NCBI GenBank assembly: GCA_035548675.1
Contig: DASZSJ010000016.1
Location: 7,300-71,299, forward strand
Direction: 5' to 3'
DNA length: 64,000 bases
DNA from: VRUE01 sp035548675
GTDB taxonomy: Bacteria > Actinomycetota > Thermoleophilia > Solirubrobacterales > 70-9
Shown here: piece by piece, positions 1 to 9,122 of the stretch
Position numbering within the stretch: the first letter of the stretch is position 1
Layout of the letters: the number at the start of each line of letters is the position of its first letter
Program-made: the position numbers and the translations under genes
Notes under the pieces: model-generated
The model's input: the letters and a program-made list of their open reading frames with translations, nothing else
Databases searched by the model: none
What the model was told of the DNA's origin: nothing

Positions 1-884
1 CCGGCGACGTGATCCCGCAGGTGGTCGCGCCGCTGATCCAGCGCCAGGAGAAGGGCAAGCGCCGATCCCCCAAGCCGAAACCGCCGCAGGAGTGCCCCGC
101 CTGCGGCACACCGACTGTCAAGCCGGAGGAATCGGTCTTCACCTACTGCCCGAACAAGTCCGGCTGCCCGGGGCAGTCCTTCCAGCACGTCAAACACTTC
201 GTCAGCAAGGGGGCGATGGACATCGAGGGGCTGGGTGAAAAGCAGGCGATGCGTTTCCTGCAGGAAGGCCTGATCGGCGACGTAGCCGACATCTACGAGC
301 TGCGCGAGGAGCAGTTGTCCGGACTCGAGGGGTTCGCCGAGATCTCGGCGCGCAACCTGGTGGCGGCGATCGACGCCTCGCGCGCGCGTCCCTTCAAACG
401 CGTCCTCTACGCGCTCGGGCTGCCCGGCGTCGGCTACGTCACGGCGGAAGCCCTGGCCGACCACTTCGGCTCGATCGACGCCCTGCACAGGGCCGACCCC
501 GAGCAGATCGAGGAGGTCGAGGGCGTCGGCCCGATCATGGCGGTGCAGATCGCCGAGTCGCTCGGCGACGACCGCACCTGGGAGCTGATCGAGAAGCTGC
601 GCGAGAAGGGGTTGCGGCTCGAGCAGGACCCCTCCGAAAGGAGGGCCAGCGGCGGGCCGCTCGAAGGCAAGACGCTCGTCCTCACCGGAACCCTGCCCGA
701 GCTGACCCGCGAGGAGGCCGGCGCCCTGATCAAGGCGGCGGGCGGCAAGGTCGTCAACTCGGTCTCGAAGAAGACCGACTACGTCGTCGCCGGGGACAAT
801 CCGGGCTCGAAGCTGGAGAAGGCGGAGAAGTTCGAGACCGAGATCCTCGACGAAGCGGGGCTGCTCGACCTCCTCGGCGGCTGA
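1..884 (+). CDS. ligA: NAD-dependent DNA ligase, C-terminal part (5' truncated by window edge)
   Basis: This reading frame is open from the first base, so the adenylation and OB domains lie outside the window. Counting from the GTG at 9, a four-cysteine zinc finger is visible (C29, C32, C47, C53). Helix-hairpin-helix repeats follow at about residues 75-200, with VEGVGP-type turns, and a C-terminal BRCT domain at about 215-291 starts at LEGKTLVLTGTL. This is the standard LigA order. The enzyme seals nicks during replication and repair using NAD+. truA follows after 10 bases in the same direction, so the two may be co-transcribed. Identification is secure; the true start cannot be seen. Confidence 0.95.
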   Translation, partial: GDVIPQVVAPLIQRQEKGKRRSPKPKPPQECPACGTPTVKPEESVFTYCPNKSGCPGQSFQHVKHFVSKGAMDIEGLGEKQAMRFLQEGLIGDVADIYELREEQLSGLEGFAEISARNLVAAIDASRARPFKRVLYALGLPGVGYVTAEALADHFGSIDALHRADPEQIEEVEGVGPIMAVQIAESLGDDRTWELIEKLREKGLRLEQDPSERRASGGPLEGKTLVLTGTLPELTREEAGALIKAAGGKVVNSVSKKTDYVVAGDNPGSKLEKAEKFETEILDEAGLLDLLGG

Positions 885-894
885 CCCCACGGCC

Positions 895-1629
895 GTGACG
901 ACCGTTCGCCTCGACATCGAATACGAAGGCAGCGGCTTCCGCGGCTGGGCGAAGCAGCCCTGGCTGCGCACCGTGCAGGGCGAGCTGGAGGCGGCGCTGA
1001 CCACCGTGCTGCGCGAGCCCGTGGAGCTGACGGTCGCCGGCCGCACCGACGCCGGCGTCCACGCCTGGGGACAGGTGGCGAGCTTCGACACCGGGGCCGA
1101 GGTGCCCGGCGACCTGGCGCGTCGGCTCAACGGCGTCGGGCCCGACGACGTCGCCGTCCGCGGGGCGGCGGTCGTCGCCGACGGCTTCAACGCCCGCCAC
1201 GACGCCACCTCGCGCAGCTACTGCTACCGCGTCCTCGCCCGCCCGGCGCCCAGCCCCTTCGAGCGCGGCCGCGCCCTCTGGTGGCCGCACCGCCTCGATC
1301 GCGCCGCGCTCGAGGCCTGCGCCGAGGCGCTGGTGGGAACGCATGACTTCACCGCCTTCACCCCCACCCAGACCGACCACGTGCGCTTCGAGCGCGACGT
1401 CCTCACCGCCGTGTGGACCGAGGAAGGCGACGTCCTCGCCTTCCGCATCACCGCCGACGCATTCATGCGCAACATGGTCCGCATCCTGCTCGGCACCCAG
1501 CTCGAGGTCGCCGGCGGCCGCCGAACGCTGGAGAGCTTTCGCAAGCTGCTGCGGGGAGCGCCTCGAGCCGATGCGGGCGACACCGCCCCTCCTCACGGCC
1601 TGTACCTGGAGTCCGTCTCCTACTACTGA
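895..1629 (+). CDS. truA: tRNA pseudouridine(38-40) synthase TruA
   Basis: The 244-residue protein has the TruA length and the catalytic motif GRTDAGVHA at residues 49-57, with D52 as the expected nucleophile. The N-terminal strand RLDIEYEGSGFRGWAKQP and the late motif FMRNMVRILLGTQLEVA are also typical. It isomerises uridines 38-40 in the anticodon arm of tRNAs. It starts with GTG 10 bases after ligA. In many actinobacteria truA ends the alpha ribosomal operon after rplQ; here it is still next to rplQ, but convergent with it (rplQ ends at 1801 on the other strand). Confidence 0.95.
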   Translation: MTTVRLDIEYEGSGFRGWAKQPWLRTVQGELEAALTTVLREPVELTVAGRTDAGVHAWGQVASFDTGAEVPGDLARRLNGVGPDDVAVRGAAVVADGFNARHDATSRSYCYRVLARPAPSPFERGRALWWPHRLDRAALEACAEALVGTHDFTAFTPTQTDHVRFERDVLTAVWTEEGDVLAFRITADAFMRNMVRILLGTQLEVAGGRRTLESFRKLLRGAPRADAGDTAPPHGLYLESVSYY

Positions 1630-1775
1630 GCCGCACTCTGGGCGATCCCGCGGTGTCGATTGTTCGATTGACCCACATATACGGTGGCAAAGTGAACACT
1701 CGACACCGGGCACCGCGCGGGCGGCCACTTGGAGGCGGGAAGAGGTCGTGATTCCACGGCTGCCGCCGTGGAAAT
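1628..1775 (+). repeat. TATACGG-loop hairpin element, copy 1
   Basis: This intergenic element starts at the truA stop with a conserved GAGCCGCAC block (1628-1636). Hairpin 1 (1652-1707) has outer arms GGTGTCGA/TCGACACC and a conserved tip, TTGACCCACATATACGGTGG (1668-1687) followed by CAAA. A second hairpin has 9-bp arms at 1752-1760 and 1765-1773. The same layout recurs at 9896-10019 and 31154-31304 with different stem bases that still pair. It lies between convergent truA and rplQ, in sense with truA. It could act as a terminator or RNA element, or be a mobile hairpin; the function is unknown. Confidence 0.8.
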
Positions 1776-1800
1776 GGATCGTCTGGACCAGCTCGGTCGT

Positions 1801-2154
1801 CTAAACCAGCTCTAGATAGACCATCTCGGTCGAGTCCGACTTCCTCGGGCCCAACTTGACGATCCGCGTGTAGCCACCCGGCCGCTCCGTGTAGCGCGGC
1901 GCGACCTCCTCGAACAGCTTGTGCACGATGAACTTGTCGTTGTGCAGGGTGGCCAGCGCCTGGCGCCGGGCGTGCAGGTCGCCCCGCTTGGCCAGCGTGA
2001 TCAGCTGCTCGACCTCGGGCTTGACCGCCTTGGCCTTCGCCTGGCTGGTCTTGATCCGCTCGTGCTCGAGCAGCTGCTTGGAGAGGTTGGAGAGCAGGGC
2101 CTCGCGATGCGCCGCGTCGCGGCTCAGCTTGTTTCGCTTCTTGCGGTGGCGCAT
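1801..2154 (-). CDS. rplQ: 50S ribosomal protein L17
   Basis: The 117-residue protein starts MRHRKKRNKLSRDAAHRE, the L17 signature, and carries the ALLSNLSKQLLEHERIKTS segment characteristic of the family. L17 binds 23S rRNA near the exit tunnel. The gene is the last of the alpha operon, 19 bases downstream of rpoA, and converges on truA. Length and sequence are normal. Confidence 0.97.
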   Translation of the reverse strand: MRHRKKRNKLSRDAAHREALLSNLSKQLLEHERIKTSQAKAKAVKPEVEQLITLAKRGDLHARRQALATLHNDKFIVHKLFEEVAPRYTERPGGYTRIVKLGPRKSDSTEMVYLELV

Positions 2155-2173
2155 CGCTCGCTCGACTCCCCGC

Positions 2174-3160
2174 TCAGTCTCCCTGGAGGTCGAGGCCGCG
2201 CGCGTGCAGGGTCTCGATCACTTCCTCGATCGACTTCTGGCCGAAGTTGGGGATCGCGTTCAGCTCCGAGCGCGTCTTGCGCACCAGGTCGCCGACCGTC
2301 TGCACCCCGGCCCGCTTGAGGCAGTTGTAGGAGCGCACGCCGAGCTCGAGCTCCTCGATCAGGATCTCGTCGAGGCCGTTGCTTGAAGCGGGGGCGCCGT
2401 CGCCGACGGGGGCGCCGGTGAGCACGTCGGAGGTGTGCGTCGGCATCGGTTCGCGAGCGGTCAGCTCCTCGACGCGATCGGCGTCGGTGAAGATCGCCAA
2501 GCTCTTGATCAGGATCTCGGAAGCCTCGCGCAGCGCCGCGCCCGGCTCGATCGAGCCGTCGGTTTCGAGATCGAGGGTGAGTTTGTCGAAGTCGGTGCGC
2601 TGACCGACGCGAGCGGCGGCCACCGCGTAGGAGGCGCGGCGGATCGGCGAGAAGATCGAGTCGATCGGAATCACGCCGATCGGCTGCTCGTCGGACTTGT
2701 TCTCCTCCGCCGGCGAGTAGCCGCGACCGCGGCCGATCGTCAGGTAGATCTCGAGCTTGGTTTTCTTCTCGAGCGTGGCGATCGGTGCGTCGGGGTTGAG
2801 GATCTCGACGCCGGAGGGAAGGTCGATGTCCTTGGCCTTGACCTCGCCGGGGCCGGTGGCGACCAGCGGGGCCTCGACCTCATCCGCGTCGGTGTGCATG
2901 CGGACGACGAGCTCCTTGAGGTTGAGGACGATGTCGGTGACGTCCTCCTTGACGCCCGGCACGGTCGAGAACTCGTGCGCGACGCCCTCGATGCGGACGC
3001 TGGTGACCGCGGCGCCGCCCAGGGAGGAGAGCAAGACGCGACGGAGGCTGTTGCCGAAGGTGTAGCCGAAGCCCTTGTCGAGGGGCTCGATCGTGAAGGT
3101 GCCGCGGCGGTCGTCCACCTTCTCGGAGGTGATACGAGGTACCTGGAAGTCAGTGGTCAT
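2174..3160 (-). CDS. rpoA: DNA-directed RNA polymerase subunit alpha
   Basis: The 328-residue protein has the alpha N-terminal domain (dimerisation and assembly; FTIEPLDKGFGYTFGNSLRRVLLSSL at about residues 20-45) and the C-terminal domain (about 258-328). The CTD has helix-hairpin-helix motifs such as NCLKRAGVQTVGDLVRK and NFGQKSIEEV, which contact UP elements and activators. The interdomain linker (about 235-257) is rich in P, G and S. It sits between rpsD and rplQ in the usual alpha-operon order. The ATG at 3160 gives the expected MTTDFQVPRI start. Confidence 0.98.
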   Translation of the reverse strand: MTTDFQVPRITSEKVDDRRGTFTIEPLDKGFGYTFGNSLRRVLLSSLGGAAVTSVRIEGVAHEFSTVPGVKEDVTDIVLNLKELVVRMHTDADEVEAPLVATGPGEVKAKDIDLPSGVEILNPDAPIATLEKKTKLEIYLTIGRGRGYSPAEENKSDEQPIGVIPIDSIFSPIRRASYAVAAARVGQRTDFDKLTLDLETDGSIEPGAALREASEILIKSLAIFTDADRVEELTAREPMPTHTSDVLTGAPVGDGAPASSNGLDEILIEELELGVRSYNCLKRAGVQTVGDLVRKTRSELNAIPNFGQKSIEEVIETLHARGLDLQGD

Positions 3161-3200
3161 GAGTTCCTTGCGTATGGGGTGTTACAGAAACGGGATCCGG

Positions 3201-3821
3201 TTACTTGGAGTACAGCTCGACGATCAGCTGCTCCTGCACCGGCGCCGAGATCTCAGCGCGCTCGGGATAGCGCAGGACCTTGGCGGTGAGGGAGTCGTGA
3301 TCGGCCTGCAGCCAGGCCGGCACGGTGGAGACGAGCTCGGTCGCTTTGCGGATGGTGTCGACGGCGGCCGAGTTCGATTTGATCGAAATCACGTCCTCGG
3401 GACGCACTTGGTAAGAGGGAATGTCGACGCGACGGCCGTTGATCAGCCAATGGCCGTGGCGGATCAGCTGCCGGGCCTGGCGTCGTGAGGCGGCGAAGCC
3501 GAGCCGCACCAGCACGTTGTCGAAGCGCGACTCGAGCAGGCGCAGCAGGTTCTCGCCGGTGACGCCGTCCTGGCGCGAGGCCTTGTCGTAGTAGGCGCGG
3601 AACTGCTTCTCCAGCACCTGGTAATAGCGGCGCGTCTTCTGCTTCTCGCGCAGCTGCAGGCGGTACTCGGACTGGCGCATGCGGCCGCGGCCGTGCTCGC
3701 CCGGCGGGTAGGAGCGGCGCTCGACCCCGCACTTGTCGGTGAAGCAGCGCTCGCCCTTGAGGAAGAGCTTCTGCCCCTCGCGGCGGCACTGCTTGCACTG
3801 CGGCGCGGTATCGCGGGCCAT
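3201..3821 (-). CDS. rpsD: 30S ribosomal protein S4
   Basis: The 206-residue protein has the S4 RNA-binding fold at about residues 97-160 (SRFDNVLVRLGFAASRRQAR, then LIRHGHWLINGRR). The N-terminal region contains CKQCRREGQKLF and CFTDKC, a cysteine cluster suggesting the zinc-binding form. S4 nucleates 30S assembly and often autoregulates the alpha operon. It is 4 bases downstream of rpsK and 40 bases upstream of rpoA. Confidence 0.97.
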   Translation of the reverse strand: MARDTAPQCKQCRREGQKLFLKGERCFTDKCGVERRSYPPGEHGRGRMRQSEYRLQLREKQKTRRYYQVLEKQFRAYYDKASRQDGVTGENLLRLLESRFDNVLVRLGFAASRRQARQLIRHGHWLINGRRVDIPSYQVRPEDVISIKSNSAAVDTIRKATELVSTVPAWLQADHDSLTAKVLRYPERAEISAPVQEQLIVELYSK

Positions 3822-3825
3822 TCGC

Positions 3826-4227
3826 TTAGACCCTCCGCCGCTTCTTCGGGCGGCAGCCGTTGTGGGCCTGGGGGGAGACGTCCTTGACCGTGGTGACGTC
3901 GAGGCCGGCGGCCTGCAGCGAGCGGATCGCCGTCTCGCGGCCGGAGCCCGCCCCCTTGGCGAAGACCTCGACCTTCTCGAGGCCGTGTTCCATGCCCTTC
4001 TTGGCGGCGGCGTCGGCGGTCACCTGGGCGGCGAACGGAGTCGACTTGCGCGAGCCTTTGAAACCGGCAGAACCCGCCGACTCCCAGGCGATCACGTTGC
4101 CCTCGGTGTCGGTCAGGGTGACGATCGTGTTGTTGAAGGAAGTCTTGATGTGCGCCTGCCCGTAGGTGACGTTCTTCTTGACGCGGCGCCGGGAGCGCCC
4201 TTTGGCGGGTTTTTTCGCTGCGGCCAT
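3826..4227 (-). CDS. rpsK: 30S ribosomal protein S11
   Basis: The 133-residue protein shows the S11 core: GQAHIKTSFNNTIVTLTD, the GAGSGRETAIRSLQAAGL stretch, and the C-terminal PQAHNGCRPKKRRRV. S11 forms part of the 30S platform, with S7 and S18, near the mRNA exit site. The N-terminus is short and basic, as expected. It is in the canonical order between rpsM and rpsD with small gaps. Confidence 0.97.
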   Translation of the reverse strand: MAAAKKPAKGRSRRRVKKNVTYGQAHIKTSFNNTIVTLTDTEGNVIAWESAGSAGFKGSRKSTPFAAQVTADAAAKKGMEHGLEKVEVFAKGAGSGRETAIRSLQAAGLDVTTVKDVSPQAHNGCRPKKRRRV

Positions 4228-4238
4228 CTAGCTCTCTC

Positions 4239-4622
4239 CTACTTGGGCGACGGGGCCTTCTTCTTGCCGGCGACGCTCATCCGGCGCGGGCCCTTGCGCC
4301 CGCGGGCGTTGGTCTTGGTCCGCTGGCCGCGGACGGGCAGGCCGCGGCGGTGGCGCAGGCCGCGGTAGGAGCCGATCTCCATCAACCGTTTGACGTCCTG
4401 CGAGCGCTCGCGGCGCAGGTCGCCCTCGACCTCGCGCTGCTCGACCGCATCGCGCAGGCGGATCACCTCGTCCTCGGTCAGGTCTTTGACCAGGGTGTTG
4501 GGATCGACCTTGGCCTCCTCGAGGATCTTCTGCGAGGTGGAGCGGCCGATCCCGAAGATGTAGGTGAGGCCGATTTCGACGCGCTTGCCGACCGGGACGT
4601 TGACTCCTGCGATACGTGCCAT
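4239..4622 (-). CDS. rpsM: 30S ribosomal protein S13
   Basis: The 127-residue protein begins MARIAGVNVPVGKRVEIGLTYIFGIG and ends with the basic tail typical of S13 (RGQRTKTNARGRKGP and beyond). S13 sits in the 30S head and contacts the 50S subunit and P-site tRNA. It follows rpmJ by 3 bases. Sequence and length are ordinary. Confidence 0.97.
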   Translation of the reverse strand: MARIAGVNVPVGKRVEIGLTYIFGIGRSTSQKILEEAKVDPNTLVKDLTEDEVIRLRDAVEQREVEGDLRRERSQDVKRLMEIGSYRGLRHRRGLPVRGQRTKTNARGRKGPRRMSVAGKKKAPSPK

Positions 4623-4625
4623 GCG

Positions 4626-4739
4626 CTAGCCCTGGCGCTGCTTGTGTCGGGGGTTCTGGCAGATCACCAAGACCGCGCCGTTGCGGCGGATGATCTTGCA
4701 CTTTTCGCACATCGGCTTTACGGAAGCTCTGACCTTCAT
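4626..4739 (-). CDS. rpmJ: 50S ribosomal protein L36
   Basis: This 37-residue protein starts MKVRASVKPMCEKCKIIRRN and has the zinc-ribbon ligands C11, C14, C27 and H32, so it is the zinc-binding L36 type. The start is the ATG at 4739; a longer in-frame extension upstream has no family support. infA, which normally precedes rpmJ, is not present. The 175 bases between this gene and the next upstream gene contain inverted repeats such as CTCCTGGGACTGGCAGGAG and probably a promoter for the alpha operon. Confidence 0.96.
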   Translation of the reverse strand: MKVRASVKPMCEKCKIIRRNGAVLVICQNPRHKQRQG

Positions 4740-4914
4740 CGCTCCGGTCTTCGTATCGACTACAGGACTCCTGCCAGTCCCAGGAGTTGGACAGGCAGGC
4801 ACAAACTTTCGGCCCTGTGGGCCGACCGGGAAAGATAGCAGGGGGCGGAGCTCGGCGGGTGCGGGCCACCGAGGCACCCCCAAGCCCCAGCTCTCGACGG
4901 GGGTCGCTGAAGCT

Positions 4915-7900
4915 CTATCGGCAGTGCACCTTCTTCTTGCCGACCTTGCAGTGCTTGAGGCCGCCGGTCTTGGTCTTCCCCGCGCGGCGCACCTTCGCGC
5001 GCCTCACCTCGCTCTGCCGCAGGTTCGCGACGGCGCGGACCGTCACCGAGCCGGCGGCGCTCTTGCGCACCTTCGTGAAGGTCAGCGAGGGCTTCTTGGT
5101 GGTGGCGAATCGCTGTGGGCCGGCCAGCAGCGACAGCTCGTAGCGCGCCGCGCCGGGCACGGGGCGCCACGAGACGAGAACCTTCGTGCCCTTGCGCCGC
5201 ACCCGCAAGCCGCGCGGAGTGGACAGCAGCGGCGACGGCGGCGAGAAGCGCGTCACGACGCGCTCCTCCGCGCTGAGGCCGCCAAGCGTGAAGGCGGCGA
5301 GGACCTTGTGGCGGCCGCGGTCCGGAGCGGGCGTGAAAGCCAGGCGCCCGCGCCCGCCCCGCGTCGTGCCGATCAGCTTGCGAGCGCCGCCGGCGGACTC
5401 GTCGTAGAAGGAGACCGACTGATGGGGCCGCCTGCCCACGGTGTACTCGAGCACGCGCCTCTCGCCGCGCCCCCGCAGCACGCGGCCGCTGACGCGGGCG
5501 TCGGGCGGATCGGTCGCCTGCGCGGAGCGGACGATCGCCGCCGAGCCGGGCAGCAGTTCGATCCTCCAGGTGCCGGGAGCCTGCAGCCCGACCGTCGTGA
5601 AGTGGGCGTCGCCGGCGTCGGCCCGCACGATGCGCACCTGGCCGTTCGGCGTGTAGGCGAAGCGCCGCTCGCCGGGGTCCAGTGTCTGCGGCCCGGTGAC
5701 GCGCACCATCGGGGAGTCGCCGGCGCCGTCGAGGCGAACCGCTTTGGCCTGCTTGCCCACGGTGACCTCGAGCGAGGTCAGCGGCCGGGCGGCGCTCGTC
5801 GAGGCGCGGGCGCGGACGTCGAGCTTGAACGGCGACCACTTGCAGCCGTCGATCGGCCAGATTATCGGCACCCCCGGCCTTGCCCAGAGGACGCCGCCGC
5901 CGACGCTCACCGGACCGAGCGTGGCGCAGGCGCCCGCCCCACCCTCGAGGCCCGGTCCGCGCGAAACGTTGACGACCGACCGCGCGCAGAGGTCGTCGTC
6001 GACCGCGGTCAGGCAGGCGGAGACGTCGCCGTGCACGTTGGAGCGCTGGTTGGCGAGGTTGTACTCGCCGCCGAGCGCGCCGTTGACCGAGAAGATGCCG
6101 AGCACGTTGACGCCGGCGCCGCCGCCGAGGGCGACGTAGCCCGGCGCTTCGTAGAGCATGTAGCCGCCGGCGAGCTTCGTCTCGCCGAGGACCGGGAGCG
6201 CCAGCAGGACGTCGGCGCCGGCGGCGAGGAGCGGGCGCGTGAACTCCGTGTCGTAAAGGCTCGGCGGGAAGGCGTTGCCGACCTCGCCGCGTTGCAGCCG
6301 GTACGGCGCCTGGGCGCTCGGGAAGGCGATCAGCTCGTTGCCGTCGAGCTTGACGATCGAGCCGAGCGAGATCCGCCCGCCGCCGAACACGCGGGACGGG
6401 TTGAGCCCGAATCCCGCGCCAATACTCTGCAGGAACACGCCCGGGCTGAGCGTCAGCCCAGGCGACCCGAAGTCCTGGCCGGTGCGCGCGTAGACGAGCT
6501 CGTTGCCCTGCAGGCGAATGCCGCCCTGGGGCGCCTGGAAGTTCAAGCAGCCGGGTCCGAACAGGCAGGCGCGCATCCCGCCGACCCACTGGTTCGACCC
6601 CGGGTCATAGCTGATGCGCAGGCCCTTGAGGTCAATCAGCCCGAAGCTCGCTTCCATCGGGCCGAGCGACGGCACGCTGCTGGTCGAGAGGCCGTCCGGC
6701 GTCGCGTACAGGCGCACCTGCGGCTGCAGGTTGACGCCGTTACGGCGCACGAAGCTGGGCAGCTTGATGGCGGTGTCGATCGTCGCCAGGCTCGTGCCGA
6801 GGGACACCGTGAAGTCCCCCGTGTAGGGGAAGCCGCCGAGCTTCGGGAACCCGGCCGGTCGCTCCACGAGCCCGAGGTCGATGCCTCCCGATCGCGTGGT
6901 GAGCTGCAGCTTGAACCCCGAGAAGTACGACCGCAGCGGCTGGCCCGCAACGCGGACGAAAGCGTTCGAGCTCGTCAGCACCCCGGCCTGGGGATAGGCG
7001 ACGAGGCTTGCCCTGCCGACCGGCGTGACCGGCCAGCGGCCGTTGAGCATTGCGGTGCCGGCGATTGCGTACCCATCGGCGAGTTCGGTGGCGCGCCCGA
7101 GCAGGCTAGTGTTGCTCGTAAACAGGCCGTAGGCGAGATTGAGCGCATCGAGCACGCCGCGCTCGCCCGCGGGAATGTCCGCTAGGCCCTCGATCGGTCG
7201 CATGCAGCCCGAGATCGTCAGCGCGCCCGAGTACACGGTGATTCCGCCGCAGCCGGAGGCCTTGCCCGTCAGCACGCCCTCGGTGCCGGTCGCATAAACC
7301 GGATCGTCATTGGGCGGCCGGCCGCTAAGGACTTCCTTGGCGTAACCGTCGGTCGGCGCCTTGGCGCCCGTGAGGGCACGGGTGTAGGTCTGCGACCCGC
7401 CGGGGCTGAACACCTTGGCGCTCACGTCGGTCGGCCCGTCGAGACGCAGGCGCAGGCTGCGCTGCAGGACCCCGTTGACAGCACTGCCGACCAGCGCCCG
7501 AGTGCTCTTGCCGACGCGCCACTCGACACGGTTGGCCGTGGCCGACGTGCTGACGGTCAGGACCGTGGCTCTGCCCGAGACGATTTTCCCCGCGACCTGG
7601 ATCGCGCTCGGCACCCGTGGCTCGGGCGGCGGCGGAGGCTCAGCTGGCGGGACCGGTGGCGTCGGGGTCCCCGCCGGCTGCGGCAGATCGCCAAAGCGGA
7701 CGGTTACACGGGTGTTCTCGCCGTCGTTCACCTCATAGGCGACCGCGGCCGTCCCGTCCGGGCCCACGGCCAGGTCCTCGAAGCCGATGTCGTCAGGGCC
7801 GAGGTCGAGCGGCTGGCTGTAAGCGGGCAGGGGCCCCGGCTCGCGCTGCGCGAAGAACAGGTGGTCGTTCTTGCTGAAGACCAGCGAGCCGCGGCCGCTG

Positions 7901-9024
7901 TCGTCGAACTCGGTGGGGGTCTCCGGAATCCCGGCGGGCAGCGGCCTGGCGCCGTCGAAGGACACCGCGTCGGGCGGCAGGTAGACGTCGCGCCCGCGGG
8001 CTTCGTCGAGGTGGATGACGTCGGCGATCCCGGCGCCCGTCGGGTCGTGTGCCGCCGGGCCCCACTGCGTATCGGCGCCGAACTCGGCTGCTTTGAGGAT
8101 CCAGATACCGCCGGCCAGCCCTTCCCGGTAGGCGAACTCGGCCTCGAAGTCACCTACGCCCGAGGTCTCGCGCGTGTAGGAGATGACGCTGCGGTTGGCG
8201 TTGAAGGCGACGACCTGCGGCTGGTTCAGCGACCGTCCGACACCCCTGCTGGCGACGAGCTGCTGCGTGAGGTACGTCCCGTTCGCGTTGCGCTGAATGG
8301 CGCGGACCTCCGAGGGCAACTGGTCGGAGCCCGAGAACGTCGGGTTGTCGAGCCAGACGATGAGGGCGTTGCCGGCTTTGTCGAAGGCCATGTCCGTGGA
8401 GTAGACGTTGGCGTGCGCGCTCGATCCCGGATCGCTCGGGCCGCCCTGCCACAGCGAGGTGAACCCGCCGAAGCTCCCCCCGGGCGGGCGCGTCCAGACG
8501 ACCACGCTCGTGTGTTGCGCGTCGTCGTCGCGGGTGCCGAGCACGAGGGCGTTGCCGTTGCTGTCGATCCCGATGTTGCGCAGGACGTAGTTGATCGTCG
8601 GACTGGTCAGCACCTCAGGAGCGCCGAACGCCTCCCCCGGTTTGCGCACCGCGACGGCAACGGAGTTGACCGAAGACCCCGCGCTCGCGCGCTGGTTCCA
8701 GGCGAGGACGGCCGTGCCGTCGCGCCCGACCGCCAGGCGTGCACCGTCGGCGTCGCGGTCGGCGGGCGACAGCGTCTGCGATGAGCCGAGGAAGCCGCGC
8801 CGCGTGCGCGTGGCGACGTGCACCCGCGTGTGGCCGTCCTCGGTCTCCTGCCAGGCGACCACGGCACCGCCGCTCGCATCGACGCCAGCGACCGGGAACT
8901 CCCCGTTGGTCTCCCCAGTGGAGACCGTCTGCGGCGCCGTCCACACCAACTCGGCCTGTGCGGCGGGCGGGAAGGAGCAAGCCAAGAGCACGAGCACGAG
9001 CGCACCGACTGGGCCAAGCCGCAT
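4915..9024 (-). CDS. Large exported protein, propeller-like N-terminus and FnIII-like C-terminus
   Basis: This 1369-residue protein starts with a signal peptide (about residues 1-24, ending AAQA; a cysteine at 16 makes a lipoprotein possible but less likely). The first ~440 residues hold repeats of the type GxAVVAWQE, GTAVLAWNQ and GNALVLGTR, each about 50 residues, suggesting a beta-propeller or sialidase-like surface domain. A proline-rich linker (about 450-470) follows, then a long region without recognisable motifs. A fibronectin-III-like segment (about 1275-1340) leads to a basic, cysteine-containing tail. It has no LPXTG motif. It occupies the place of infA between map and rpmJ, so it was probably inserted into the operon in this lineage. 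Function unknown. Confidence 0.8.
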   Translation of the reverse strand: MRLGPVGALVLVLLACSFPPAAQAELVWTAPQTVSTGETNGEFPVAGVDASGGAVVAWQETEDGHTRVHVATRTRRGFLGSSQTLSPADRDADGARLAVGRDGTAVLAWNQRASAGSSVNSVAVAVRKPGEAFGAPEVLTSPTINYVLRNIGIDSNGNALVLGTRDDDAQHTSVVVWTRPPGGSFGGFTSLWQGGPSDPGSSAHANVYSTDMAFDKAGNALIVWLDNPTFSGSDQLPSEVRAIQRNANGTYLTQQLVASRGVGRSLNQPQVVAFNANRSVISYTRETSGVGDFEAEFAYREGLAGGIWILKAAEFGADTQWGPAAHDPTGAGIADVIHLDEARGRDVYLPPDAVSFDGARPLPAGIPETPTEFDDSGRGSLVFSKNDHLFFAQREPGPLPAYSQPLDLGPDDIGFEDLAVGPDGTAAVAYEVNDGENTRVTVRFGDLPQPAGTPTPPVPPAEPPPPPEPRVPSAIQVAGKIVSGRATVLTVSTSATANRVEWRVGKSTRALVGSAVNGVLQRSLRLRLDGPTDVSAKVFSPGGSQTYTRALTGAKAPTDGYAKEVLSGRPPNDDPVYATGTEGVLTGKASGCGGITVYSGALTISGCMRPIEGLADIPAGERGVLDALNLAYGLFTSNTSLLGRATELADGYAIAGTAMLNGRWPVTPVGRASLVAYPQAGVLTSSNAFVRVAGQPLRSYFSGFKLQLTTRSGGIDLGLVERPAGFPKLGGFPYTGDFTVSLGTSLATIDTAIKLPSFVRRNGVNLQPQVRLYATPDGLSTSSVPSLGPMEASFGLIDLKGLRISYDPGSNQWVGGMRACLFGPGCLNFQAPQGGIRLQGNELVYARTGQDFGSPGLTLSPGVFLQSIGAGFGLNPSRVFGGGRISLGSIVKLDGNELIAFPSAQAPYRLQRGEVGNAFPPSLYDTEFTRPLLAAGADVLLALPVLGETKLAGGYMLYEAPGYVALGGGAGVNVLGIFSVNGALGGEYNLANQRSNVHGDVSACLTAVDDDLCARSVVNVSRGPGLEGGAGACATLGPVSVGGGVLWARPGVPIIWPIDGCKWSPFKLDVRARASTSAARPLTSLEVTVGKQAKAVRLDGAGDSPMVRVTGPQTLDPGERRFAYTPNGQVRIVRADAGDAHFTTVGLQAPGTWRIELLPGSAAIVRSAQATDPPDARVSGRVLRGRGERRVLEYTVGRRPHQSVSFYDESAGGARKLIGTTRGGRGRLAFTPAPDRGRHKVLAAFTLGGLSAEERVVTRFSPPSPLLSTPRGLRVRRKGTKVLVSWRPVPGAARYELSLLAGPQRFATTKKPSLTFTKVRKSAAGSVTVRAVANLRQSEVRRAKVRRAGKTKTGGLKHCKVGKKKVHCR

Positions 9025-9122
9025 CGGCGCAGGCTATAAGACCGGTCAGGATCGCGTGACCCCGCGGCGTGCGACATCAATTTCCACAGGACGCGCCGAC
9101 GCCCTCCACACCTCGGCCGAGG

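Noticed and set aside
4642..7185. 847-codon open frame on the plus strand
   Set aside because: It is antisense to the large exported protein and rpmJ; its translation is R/A/G/D-rich with no motif, typical of the mirror frame of GC-rich coding DNA.
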